A stretch of DNA of 8,291 nucleotides from Acidimicrobiaceae bacterium (lineage in GTDB: Bacteria; Actinomycetota; Acidimicrobiia; Acidimicrobiales; Acidimicrobiaceae): contig JABEUP010000211.1 in assembly GCA_013044365.1 (NCBI GenBank), positions 1 to 8,291 of the forward strand, given 5' to 3'. Shown in pieces: positions 1-5,906 of the stretch. How positions within the stretch are numbered: the stretch's first letter is position 1; each line of letters opens with the position of its first letter. The notes beneath the pieces are model-generated. The model saw only the letters and a program-made list of their open reading frames with translations, ran no database searches and was not told where the DNA came from. Position numbers and translations under genes: made by a program.

Positions 1-52
1 AGGTGGGTCCACGACACCTGGACAAAGAAGGATGTTTGGCTTTTCCAACAGT

Positions 53-100
53 GATTTCTATGATGCCTGTCCCCCACAATGATCAGGCATCATAGAAATC
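53..100. repeat. Perfect 17-bp inverted repeat (hairpin)
   Basis: The arms at 53-69 and 84-100 are exact reverse complements (GATTTCTATGATGCCTG on the left) around a 14-base loop. Neither strand has a T-run next to the stem, so it does not fit a classical intrinsic terminator. It could be a factor-assisted or U-poor terminator of a gene upstream of the window, a protein binding site, or one copy of a dispersed palindromic repeat. Only one copy is present in the window. Confidence 0.75.
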
Positions 101-180
101 GAAAAAGCGGGTTATTGAAATCTTTCAGCCCGGGTTAGCAAGCCGAGGTCTGCCGAAGCTTGGGCAAAGGGTAACGAACA

Positions 181-236
181 GGTATTGCTGAAGTGCTCCG
201 GTTTATAGCGCAATGCAAAGATGTGCCGGCAATACC
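181..236. repeat. Inverted repeat, 10-bp stem with long loop
   Basis: GGTATTGCTG at 181-190 pairs with CGGCAATACC at 227-236, nine Watson-Crick pairs and one T-G wobble, closing a loop of about 36 bases. There is no T-run after it. Its place between two other strong stem-loops suggests a structured transcript, but one stem of this size with so long a loop could also be chance. Confidence 0.4.
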
Positions 237-508
237 ATAAATGAATTGTTGCGTTTGCGGCTATGTCGAGTATCCGGACGAGGAAACAAGGGATTTGAAA
301 TGCCGGGCTTTGTCAATGCGGGTTCGCGCCCTGTCTTTTCGGTCAGGCGATTTCTTGGTGGTAAACATAGCTGTTCACGGAGAAAATGCAGGATAACTAG
401 GTAATTCTACTGGCCTATTTCGTAGTAGGAATATCTACCAATGGTCAAACTGGTGTATAGTGAGGTTTCGCTAGTTTTGGATAGTGGTCAATGTGAGAAA
501 CTGTATGC

Positions 509-576
509 TGCCATCCCGGGGTGGGGACTCCGCTTAGTGAAAGTATGGGCGAAAGCGCGTGGGATGTGCATTTTTT
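509..576 (+). terminator. Terminator- or attenuator-like stem-loop with T-tract
   Basis: TGCCATCCC at 509-517 pairs with GGGATGTGCA at 561-570, giving nine base pairs with a single bulged T at 567, and six T's follow at once (571-576). Inside the 43-base loop a second helix forms between CGCTT (531-535) and AAGCG (553-557). The 5' arm can instead fold locally as CCATC (511-515) with GGTGG (520-524) around a CCGG loop, which is mutually exclusive with the long stem. A stem followed by a T-run is the hallmark of intrinsic termination. The mutually exclusive fold and the position 5' of a transporter operon make regulated attenuation possible. It may equally be a plain terminator of an upstream transcript. 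No known riboswitch class was recognised. Confidence 0.5.
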
Positions 577-725
577 GTTTGATGTAATTGATGCCCTAGC
601 TTTTTGTGTGCGGTCTGGCCAAAGAAACTTATAAAAGCTGAAGGTCGGGCTTCATGTTCAAACGGGCGAAGTGAAAACTTTTGGGTGGTTTTAGGAGTTT
701 TGCAGGGTTGGCGAAAGCGATGATT

Positions 726-731
726 AGGTGG
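726..731 (+). promoter_or_regulatory. Ribosome binding site of livG (decides the start)
   Basis: AGGTGG lies 8 bases before the GTG at 740-742. The alternative in-frame GTG at 728 directly follows a TAG stop, overlaps this motif and has no Shine-Dalgarno of its own. This favours the GTG at 740. Confidence 0.6.
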
Positions 732-739
732 TATGCGGG

Positions 740-1528
740 GTGGCTAAGGCTAGCGAGTTTTTGGAAGCGCGAGATTTAACACGCAGCTTTGGGGGAGTTC
801 TTGCAGTCAATTCCGTCTCCTTCAGCGTTGGGGAAGGAGAGCTGCGAGGGTTGATCGGACCGAATGGGGCAGGGAAATCCACTCTGTTCCATCTGATAAG
901 TGGACATTTTTACCCCGACAAGGGGAGTCTATCCTTTTATGGAGGTCATATAGAGCATAAGTCTCCGGCCGCCAGAGCGAAGATGGGGATCTCTATAACC
1001 TTTCAGGCTGTGCACCTATTCAGTGGTATGACCGTACTCGAAAATGTCATGGTTGGTGCTCACACCTGGACCAAGCATGAATGGATTGAGGCATCTTTCC
1101 GACTTCCGCGTTGCCGGCGTGAGGAGCGCAGCATTAGGGAAAAGGCAATGTGGGCGTTAGAGATGGTAGGTCTGGATGGATACAAAGACTATTTAGCAGA
1201 AACATTGCCGTTGGGTAGGCAAAGGGCGCTTCAGATAGCACGAGCTCTCTGTGGCATGCCAAAGTTGTTGCTTTTGGATGAACCAGCGTCAGGTCTGAGG
1301 GGGGACGAAAGGCGTGAACTGCTATCTCTGCTGGAAAAGCTTCATGAAAACGCATTGACGATGATTTTGATAGAGCACGACGTGGATTTCGTCACCCAGG
1401 TAGCAGAAAGAATTACCGTTTTGGATCAGGGACAGGTGATCGCAGAAGGTACCCCCGATGAGATCCGGAATGATCCGCTTGTCATATCCGCTTATTTAGG
1501 TACTGCAATCAGCCATGAAGTTATCTGA
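740..1528 (+). CDS. livG: Branched-chain amino acid-type ABC transporter ATPase, LivG-like
   Basis: This is a cytoplasmic nucleotide-binding subunit that hydrolyses ATP to drive import through the LivH/LivM permease pair. Read from the GTG at 740 it has 262 residues. Walker A GPNGAGKST is at 40-48, the Q-loop glutamine is in TFQ at about 89, the signature LPLGRQ is at 156-161, Walker B LLLLDE at 176-181 and the H-loop histidine in IEHD at 213. The C-terminal segment with EGTP and AYLG is typical of LivG and separates it from general ABC ATPases. The signature departs from LSGGQ, but LivG proteins often carry a variant here. It is the first gene of the operon and overlaps livF by 14 bases, so translation is probably coupled. 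A start at GTG 728 (four more residues) is possible. The LivG class is clear; the transported substrate (branched-chain amino acid, another amino acid, amide or urea) is not. Confidence 0.93.
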   Translation: MAKASEFLEARDLTRSFGGVLAVNSVSFSVGEGELRGLIGPNGAGKSTLFHLISGHFYPDKGSLSFYGGHIEHKSPAARAKMGISITFQAVHLFSGMTVLENVMVGAHTWTKHEWIEASFRLPRCRREERSIREKAMWALEMVGLDGYKDYLAETLPLGRQRALQIARALCGMPKLLLLDEPASGLRGDERRELLSLLEKLHENALTMILIEHDVDFVTQVAERITVLDQGQVIAEGTPDEIRNDPLVISAYLGTAISHEVI

Positions 1529-2243
1529 ATCCGCCGGGTCTGAAACCACCGGATCGTCCCAAAATGGGGTGGTTGCCAGCGACACAGTTTTGGCCACTTT
1601 CGATTTGGATGTACGCTATGGCGCAGTTGTGGCTCTCGAGGGGGTAAGCGTCCATGTTGGCAAGGGGGAGATGGTAGCGCTGATAGGGCCCAACGGAGCA
1701 GGCAAGTCCACTTTGCTGAACACATTATCAGGGATAAAACGTCCTGCTGGGGGCCGGATAGTGCTTAATGGAAAGCTGGCCCATGTTCCCGAAGGACGCC
1801 AGGTCTTTCCTGAGTTGACAGTGGAGGACAACCTGCGTCTGGGAGCTTATCGCGGCGGATCGAGAGATCCCGGGCCAATGTACGAGTTGTTCCCGCAACT
1901 ACAAAGGCTACGGTATCGTCCCGCCGGAGGCTTATCCGGTGGAGAGCAGCAAATGGTCGCAATCTGCCGGGCGCTGATGGCGAATCCAGATGTCTTAACT
2001 GTGGATGAGTTGTCCCAGGGGCTGGCGCCGCTGGTGGTATCCGATATTGCCAGACATTTGGTGGAGTTGAACAGGCAGAATGGAACCGCGGTGTTGCTGG
2101 TTGAGCAGAACGCCCAGTTGGCTTTGAACATCACTTCCAGAGCCTATGTCTTAGAAAATGGGCGCATAGGGATGGAGGGGCGTTCATCTGATCTAATTAG
2201 CGATCCAGCTGTTCGCGCTGCATATCTTGGGGGTGTCAGGTAA
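1515..2243 (+). CDS. livF: Branched-chain amino acid-type ABC transporter ATPase, LivF-like, with internal deletion
   Basis: This is the second ATPase of the importer, 242 residues. Walker A GPNGAGKST is at 58-66, the LivF hallmark VPEGRQVF at 91-98, signature LSGGEQQ at 140-146 and Walker B VLTVDE at 160-165, followed by LSQGLAP. The H-loop position holds Gln (VEQNA, about 198), as in the E. coli protein. The C-terminal AYLGG is characteristic. Two things are odd. A Ser/Thr/Gly-rich extension of about 25 residues precedes the usual N-terminus. Compared with E. coli LivF recalled from memory, about 14 residues are missing between GRIVLNGK and LAHVPEGR (around residue 87), and the helical region near 115-122 is about four residues shorter. 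The frame is intact. No strong Shine-Dalgarno precedes the ATG at 1515, which fits coupling to livG by the 14-base overlap. A shorter protein starting inside the extension cannot be excluded. Confidence 0.92.
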   Translation: MKLSESAGSETTGSSQNGVVASDTVLATFDLDVRYGAVVALEGVSVHVGKGEMVALIGPNGAGKSTLLNTLSGIKRPAGGRIVLNGKLAHVPEGRQVFPELTVEDNLRLGAYRGGSRDPGPMYELFPQLQRLRYRPAGGLSGGEQQMVAICRALMANPDVLTVDELSQGLAPLVVSDIARHLVELNRQNGTAVLLVEQNAQLALNITSRAYVLENGRIGMEGRSSDLISDPAVRAAYLGGVR

Positions 2244-2246
2244 GAG

Positions 2247-3101
2247 ATGACTGCATTTGTGGAGTACTTGCTTACTGGAGTTTCCAGAGGTCTGGTCTTT
2301 GCTCTGCTGGCGATGGGCTTTGTCTTCATATACCGAGTTACCCGGGTGGTTAACTTTGCCCAGGGAGCCTTTGCGGTATTTGGAGGATTTATTACCTATT
2401 CTCTTTTGCGGGCCGGCATGCCTCAAGGGATCTCAGAACTGCTGGCCGTAATTGCTGTCGCCCTTATCGGTCTTGTTTTCGGGATCATTACTATCGTCGG
2501 CGAGATCCCATTGCTCGCATCCCTTGTCATCACTATTGGACTTTCGATCCTGAGCGAGGCTATTGGAATGTTAATCTGGGGCACCACCCCGATAACGTAT
2601 TCGGGGCTCGCTGGTCATGATTTTGTGATATTCGGAGCCTTCATTCAACGCCAGTACCTGATCATTGGCATTGCTTCGCTTGCGGTCTTCGTTGGGTTAG
2701 TTTATGTCTTTGGCCGAACTTATTTTGGCAAAGCTATGTCTGCGTGTGCCTCCAATCCCTACGCTGCAACACTCTCCGGCATCAATGTGAAAAGAATGGG
2801 TTTTATCGCATTCATGCTTGGCGGGGCATTGGGCGGCCTTGCTGGAGTTCTGATTACGCCGCTATCACCAATCACCTATAATGCTGACGTCTCGTTGGCT
2901 ATTACAGGTTTCGCGGCGGCAATCGTAGGGGGACTGGCTAGCCCTGGGTTGGCGGTGGTAGGGGGACTGGTGTTCGGTATTGTCGAGCAGTTTGTCGCTG
3001 GTTATTGGTCGCCTTCAAATGAGACAGCTGTGGCCCTAGCTCTGCTGGTAGTACTTTTGCTTTGGCAATCAAGGTGGGTGCGTCTGGGAGGTTTGGAATG
3101 A
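2247..3101 (+). CDS. livH: Branched-chain amino acid-type ABC transporter permease, LivH-like
   Basis: This is an integral membrane permease that pairs with LivM to form the translocation path. It has 284 residues, a usual LivH length, with about eight hydrophobic segments. LivH marks are the N-terminal stretch GLVFALLAMGFVFIYRVTRVVNFAQG (residues 15-40, with the conserved VNFAQG), ASNPYAATLSGINV (168-181), which is the cytoplasmic coupling region facing the ATPases, and GGALGGLAGVL (192-202), followed by the GFAAAIVGGLASPGLAVVGG segment (221-240). The C-terminus is short and cytoplasmic. The ATG lies 3 bases after the livF stop with AGG at 2238-2240 as a modest ribosome binding site, and the stop overlaps the livM start as ATGA. 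It is clearly of the LivH/UrtB-type family; substrate specificity would come from the missing binding protein. Confidence 0.93.
   Translation: MTAFVEYLLTGVSRGLVFALLAMGFVFIYRVTRVVNFAQGAFAVFGGFITYSLLRAGMPQGISELLAVIAVALIGLVFGIITIVGEIPLLASLVITIGLSILSEAIGMLIWGTTPITYSGLAGHDFVIFGAFIQRQYLIIGIASLAVFVGLVYVFGRTYFGKAMSACASNPYAATLSGINVKRMGFIAFMLGGALGGLAGVLITPLSPITYNADVSLAITGFAAAIVGGLASPGLAVVGGLVFGIVEQFVAGYWSPSNETAVALALLVVLLLWQSRWVRLGGLE
3086..3091 (+). promoter_or_regulatory. Ribosome binding site of livM (decides the start)
   Basis: GGGAGG lies 6 bases before the ATG at 3098 and inside the end of livH. It is the best Shine-Dalgarno in the operon and fixes the livM start at 3098 rather than at the upstream in-frame TTG at 3062. 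Confidence 0.75.
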
Positions 3102-4177
3102 TCAGGCGCATGCATCGGAATATCCCCAGCTTTGCATCAGTGGCGGTAGGGTTGATCACCCTTGCTCTTCCGCTTTTCCTCTCCTCAAGCAATATCGAAA
3201 TTTACGTGAACATAGGACTCTATACCATTGTGGTGGCTGGCTTGTCGCTGCTTATGGGCTTTGCAGGCCAGGTATCATTGGGGCAAGCCGCTTTTTATGG
3301 AATTGGCGCTTACACCGCGGCGATTTTGGCCGTGCACGGTTGGTCTCCCTTGGTGGCGCTCATTGCGGCGCCGATCGCTACTGCTATCTTGGCGTTTTTA
3401 ATTGGCATTCCGCTGCTTCGCCTGAAAGGCCACGCGCTGGCTTTTGGAACATTGGCAATTCAGCTGATCTTTCTGGCAGTTATTCCCGAGACGGGTGCTC
3501 TGACAGGAGGTTCCATTGGTCTATCTGGCATTCCGCCTCTTCGGATCGGATCTCTCGAAATAAGCTCGGGCCGGGATTATGCATATTTGGTGTGGATTGT
3601 TGTTGTGATTTCCCTGATAATAGCTGGGAATATAACGCGCTCGCGACCTGGCAGGGGACTTCGGGCAATGGCAGCAAGTGTTTCCGGAGCTTCCGCCACT
3701 GGGGTTGAAGTGGAACGCTATAAGTTGAAAGACTTTACTTTATCTGGCGCATATGCAGGAATCGCTGGCGGCATCTATGTGTTTTTCATTGGCTACCTAT
3801 CCCCTGACGCATTTCCTGTGATACTGTCTATCGAATTTGTAATCATGGTTGTGGTTGGCGGAATTGGAACTGTATCTGGCGCCTTTGTGGGCGCGGCACT
3901 CATAACGGTGATATCTCAGGTTCTTTCCACTTTGGGAACCGGGCCTTCGTTACCTCCCCAGCTTCCTACGGTGTTATCTCTAGGGGTGTATGCGTTAATA
4001 TTAATCGTCATTCTTCGTCTTGTCCCGTCCGGGATAATCGGGGCTTTGAGCAAGTTATTTAACAAAGTCCAATCCGCCTCCCCGGTTGCGCCTCCCGTGA
4101 TTGGCAATAGCGTGGAGACAGTATCTACAACGGACAATAATGATAAGAAGGAATTTACCCTCGCCGATGAGATTTGA
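3098..4177 (+). CDS. livM: Branched-chain amino acid-type ABC transporter permease, LivM-like
   Basis: This is the second membrane permease of the importer, 359 residues from the ATG at 3098. The family signature GFAGQVSLGQAAFYGIGAYTAA is at 54-75. Other marks are LRLKGHALAFGTLAIQ (107-122), LTGGSIGLSGIP (135-146), the coupling-loop segment RSRPGRGLRAMAAS (181-194) continuing to GVEVERYKL (202-210), and VVVGGIGTVSGAFVGAALI (251-269). About eight to ten hydrophobic segments are visible. In the coupling segment MAASVSGASAT stands where most LivM proteins have an acidic stretch such as RENEIAAEA. A polar tail of about 40 residues rich in Ser, Thr, Asn and Asp follows the last membrane segment (320-359). 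The gene overlaps livH by 4 bases (ATGA) and is the last gene of the operon. The LivM family is certain, the substrate is not. Confidence 0.93.
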   Translation: MIRRMHRNIPSFASVAVGLITLALPLFLSSSNIEIYVNIGLYTIVVAGLSLLMGFAGQVSLGQAAFYGIGAYTAAILAVHGWSPLVALIAAPIATAILAFLIGIPLLRLKGHALAFGTLAIQLIFLAVIPETGALTGGSIGLSGIPPLRIGSLEISSGRDYAYLVWIVVVISLIIAGNITRSRPGRGLRAMAASVSGASATGVEVERYKLKDFTLSGAYAGIAGGIYVFFIGYLSPDAFPVILSIEFVIMVVVGGIGTVSGAFVGAALITVISQVLSTLGTGPSLPPQLPTVLSLGVYALILIVILRLVPSGIIGALSKLFNKVQSASPVAPPVIGNSVETVSTTDNNDKKEFTLADEI

Positions 4178-4311
4178 CCCAGCGATAGTTCTTTTTGGGT
4201 TGGGTGGATATAAGCGAAAAAGGTTGGTGCGACTACAGCCCTGCCGCAATGAGATGCCACGCCGTTCGTGACGCATAAGACAACGGTCACCCTGAACAAC
4301 ACCTTGATACC

Positions 4312-4326
4312 CTCCCGATCCGGGGG
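4312..4326. repeat. Short GC-rich hairpin downstream of livM
   Basis: CTCCCG (4312-4317) pairs with CGGGGG (4321-4326), six pairs including one T-G wobble, around the loop ATC. It lies about 135 bases past the livM stop. There is no T-tract on the plus strand, so a terminator role is only a possibility. Confidence 0.3.
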
Positions 4327-4334
4327 CGTGTGTA

Positions 4335-4379
4335 AGTGCTGCTCCTGATGAAACCCAGGTAATATTCTCGTGCAGCACT
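4335..4379. repeat. 8-bp inverted repeat AGTGCTGC / GCAGCACT
   Basis: The perfect arms are at 4335-4342 and 4372-4379 with a 29-base spacer. The right arm is also part of a shorter dyad, GTGC-A-GCAC, at 4370-4378. It could be a regulator binding site or a weak RNA stem; chance is possible at this length. Confidence 0.3.
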
Positions 4380-4468
4380 CGAGGGTAGGGGCCGGACCGA
4401 TGTTGTCGCACGAAGAAATTCGGGGCGATCCAATTCACAGGGTCTATCGTGCATCGGCTAGGATCATA

Positions 4469-4496
4469 TTAAGATATGTTGCGTTCTATATCTTGA
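4469..4496. promoter_or_regulatory. AT-rich dyad, possible operator
   Basis: TTAAGATAT (4469-4477) and ATATCTTGA (4488-4496) are reverse complements except for one position, separated by 10 bases, so half-site centres lie about 19 bases apart. That spacing suits a dimeric regulator or a small RNA hairpin. It sits about 100 bases before the candidate promoter of the glycosyltransferase gene. The function is inferred from symmetry only. Confidence 0.35.
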
Positions 4497-4596
4497 ATGT
4501 GCATCACAGCTCATTTCAAAATCAATTTGGTGGATGGTTTGCAAGACTTATTACAGCCTATTCAGGTTCGAGGATTGCGGAGCAACAGGGTTGGTC

Positions 4597-4625
4597 TTGA
4601 CTTAGAGCTCCAGCCAACGCATGAT
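4597..4625 (+). promoter_or_regulatory. Candidate sigma-70-type promoter for the glycosyltransferase gene
   Basis: TTGACT (4597-4602) matches five of six -35 consensus bases. It is followed after 17 bases by CATGAT (4620-4625), which matches four of six -10 bases. An AT-rich TTTATATAA run directly follows. A start near 4632 would give a 5' leader of about 90 bases. No other pair in this gap looked better, but the -10 is weak. Confidence 0.35.
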
Positions 4626-4720
4626 TTATATAAGAGGTACTCGCCGGTGGCATGTCGAAATAAACCGCACTGCCTTCGTTCTTTGGCCATTCGAGAAAGT
4701 ATTACCAGAGGTCCGGGACT

Positions 4721-5872
4721 ATGAGAATTGCCATAATTGCTTCACCATGGGTTGCCACCCCTCCGCCGGCATACGGGGGAACCGAAGTGGTTTTGGATTC
4801 ACTTGCAACAGGACTTAGCAAGGCGGGCCATGAGGTTTTTCTATTTGCCACTGGCGACAGCACATCTGAAGTCCCTATGGGCTATCGCTTCGACAGGGCA
4901 CTAGGGGTAGGGCGTGACGATGCAACCTTAGCCGAGCTTATTCACGTGGTGTCGGCCTACGAAATGGTCGAAGGGTTTGATATAGTCCATGACCACACTC
5001 TCATAGGGCCGGCCTACTGCAGCCGCTACCCGGACCTTCCGGTGGTGACCACCAACCACCTTCCCTTTAGTGGCGGCATCGACGAATACTACAGGTCCAT
5101 AAGCAGCCACGTTCCGGTCATCGCGATATCAAATGTGCAGGCCGCGGCTGCAAAAGGAATCAATCTGGCTGCTGTTATCTATCACGGCATCGATGTCAGC
5201 GATTTCCCGATTGGTGACGGCAAAGGCGGATATGCTCTGTTCCTGGGGCGGATGAGTCCGGACAAAGGTGTTCATACCGCGATTGAGGTTGCACGGGCGG
5301 CAGGTATACCGCTGAAGATAGCCGCCAAATGCAGGGAGCGGACCGAGCAGCTTTATTTTGATGATGTCGTAAAGCCGATGCTCGGGAGCGACGTCGAATA
5401 CCTGGGGGAGGCCAACCATGACGAGAAGCTGCGGCTTTTGGCAGGGGCAGTCTGTTTGTTGAATCCGATTGCCTGGTCTGAACCATTTGGAATGGTGATG
5501 CTGGAAGCTCTGGCATGCGGCACGCCAGTTATTGCGACACATGCTGGCGCCGCCCCGGAAATTGTAGATGACGGTATAACCGGATATCTTGGCGGTTCGC
5601 CTTTCGACCTTGCCAAAGCTGTCGGACTTGCTTCATCCTTGGATCGCCTGGCGTGCCGCAAGGCAGTGGCGGATAAATTCTCGAGAGAGATCATGGTCCA
5701 AAAGCATCTCGAGGTTTACAAAAAAGTGATTGCCAACTTTACCCGTCCTGACAAAACCCCGCGAAGTACCGGTCCGAGCACTCCTAACCGAGCCGAAGGC
5801 GGATCAGAGTATCCGGATGATGTCTTTGTTCCAAAGGACTTCGATACCTTCCGTCCGGCAAGCGGGATGTAA
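4721..5872 (+). CDS. GT4-family (GT-B fold) glycosyltransferase
   Basis: This is a 383-residue cytoplasmic retaining glycosyltransferase of family GT4 (GT-B fold), which moves a sugar from a nucleotide-sugar donor to an acceptor. The N-terminal acceptor domain opens with MRIAIIASPW and PPPAYGGTE (14-22) and contains DIVHDH (87-92), TTNH (110-113) and AISNVQ (135-140). HGID (155-158) leads into the C-terminal donor domain. That domain has FLGRMSPDKG (174-183, with Arg177 and Lys182 at the usual phosphate-binding positions) and SEPFGMVMLEALACGTPVIA (253-272), which carries the EX7E pair Glu254 and Glu262. From about 341 the protein ends in a Pro/Ser/Asp-rich, probably disordered tail. AGAGG at 4707-4711, 9 bases before the ATG, supports this start. 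It is convergent with the debranching-type gene. Sugar and acceptor cannot be read from the sequence; glycogen or trehalose-like metabolism is only a contextual guess. Confidence 0.9.
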   Translation: MRIAIIASPWVATPPPAYGGTEVVLDSLATGLSKAGHEVFLFATGDSTSEVPMGYRFDRALGVGRDDATLAELIHVVSAYEMVEGFDIVHDHTLIGPAYCSRYPDLPVVTTNHLPFSGGIDEYYRSISSHVPVIAISNVQAAAAKGINLAAVIYHGIDVSDFPIGDGKGGYALFLGRMSPDKGVHTAIEVARAAGIPLKIAAKCRERTEQLYFDDVVKPMLGSDVEYLGEANHDEKLRLLAGAVCLLNPIAWSEPFGMVMLEALACGTPVIATHAGAAPEIVDDGITGYLGGSPFDLAKAVGLASSLDRLACRKAVADKFSREIMVQKHLEVYKKVIANFTRPDKTPRSTGPSTPNRAEGGSEYPDDVFVPKDFDTFRPASGM

Positions 5873-5906
5873 CCTTTTGGCCGATCGCGGATAACCCGCT
5901 CGCTGC
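5873..5906. other. Convergent intergenic gap with a small hairpin
   Basis: The stops of the two convergent genes are 34 bases apart. GCGG (5887-5890) pairs with CCGC (5896-5899) around ATAAC. With four pairs and no T-run on either side it is too weak to call a bidirectional terminator, though it is the only structure in the gap. Confidence 0.3.

Larger units (their letters stand above)
1..739. other. Gene-free, hairpin-rich region ahead of the liv operon
   Basis: No reading frame here has both a plausible ribosome binding site and recognisable protein character. The longest, about 63 codons at 213-404, is rich in Arg and Cys and resembles no family I know. The stretch carries three sizeable inverted repeats (53-100, 181-236, 509-570) and a 10-base direct repeat GGCGAAAGCG at 548-557 and 710-719, the second copy just ahead of the livG ribosome binding site. 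It may be the 3' region of an upstream gene followed by a long structured leader for the transporter operon, but no convincing promoter was identified. A TATAGT at 456-461 could be a -10 element but has no good -35 partner. Confidence 0.6.
4178..4720. other. Intergenic region between livM and the glycosyltransferase gene
   Basis: These 543 bases hold no convincing gene. Several frames of 65-76 codons overlap one another here and lack family character or consistent ribosome binding sites. What is visible: a short GC-rich hairpin at 4312-4326 (CTCCCG, loop ATC, CGGGGG) with no T-run, an 8-bp inverted repeat at 4335-4379, an AT-rich dyad at 4469-4496, and a candidate promoter at 4597-4625. No clear intrinsic terminator for the liv operon was found, although the 4312-4326 hairpin could serve weakly. 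Confidence 0.6.

Noticed and set aside
213..404. 63-codon reading frame upstream of the operon
   Set aside because: Arg- and Cys-rich composition, no ribosome binding site before the ATG and no recognisable motif; it also overlaps an inverted repeat.
515..536. T-box-like motif in the leader
   Set aside because: The GGGGTGGGGACTCCGC stretch faintly resembles the T-box consensus GGGTGGNACCGCG, but spacing and the ACC core do not match and no Stem I specifier region was seen.
521..634. Short leader-peptide reading frame through the 509-576 structure
   Set aside because: From GTG 521 or ATG 545 a small peptide can be read, but there is no Shine-Dalgarno and no run of Leu, Ile or Val codons such as an amino acid attenuator would show.
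630..635. TATAAA as a -10 element for livG
   Set aside because: The nearest -35-like sequence (TTGTGT, 604-609) is 20 bases away and poor, so no promoter is claimed.
728..739. Alternative livG start at GTG 728
   Set aside because: It directly follows an in-frame TAG, lacks its own Shine-Dalgarno and overlaps AGGTGG, which is well placed for the GTG at 740. It remains possible and would add four residues.
1755..1800. Frameshift or pseudogene in livF
   Set aside because: The frame is continuous and all catalytic motifs downstream are in register, so the missing residues are an in-frame deletion, not a break.
3062..3097. Longer livM starting at TTG 3062
   Set aside because: The 12 extra residues lie inside livH, have no ribosome binding site and add nothing family-like. 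ATG 3098 has GGGAGG at ideal spacing and an ATGA overlap.
4344..4351. CTGATGA, as in a hammerhead ribozyme core
   Set aside because: No GAAA element and no closing stems at the required distance follow; a 7-base match is expected by chance.
4370..4818. Three overlapping plus-strand frames of 65-76 codons before the glycosyltransferase
   Set aside because: They overlap each other in different frames, lack family character, and one runs into the well-supported glycosyltransferase gene.
5887..5899. Bidirectional terminator between the convergent genes
   Set aside because: Only four base pairs and no T-run on either strand.
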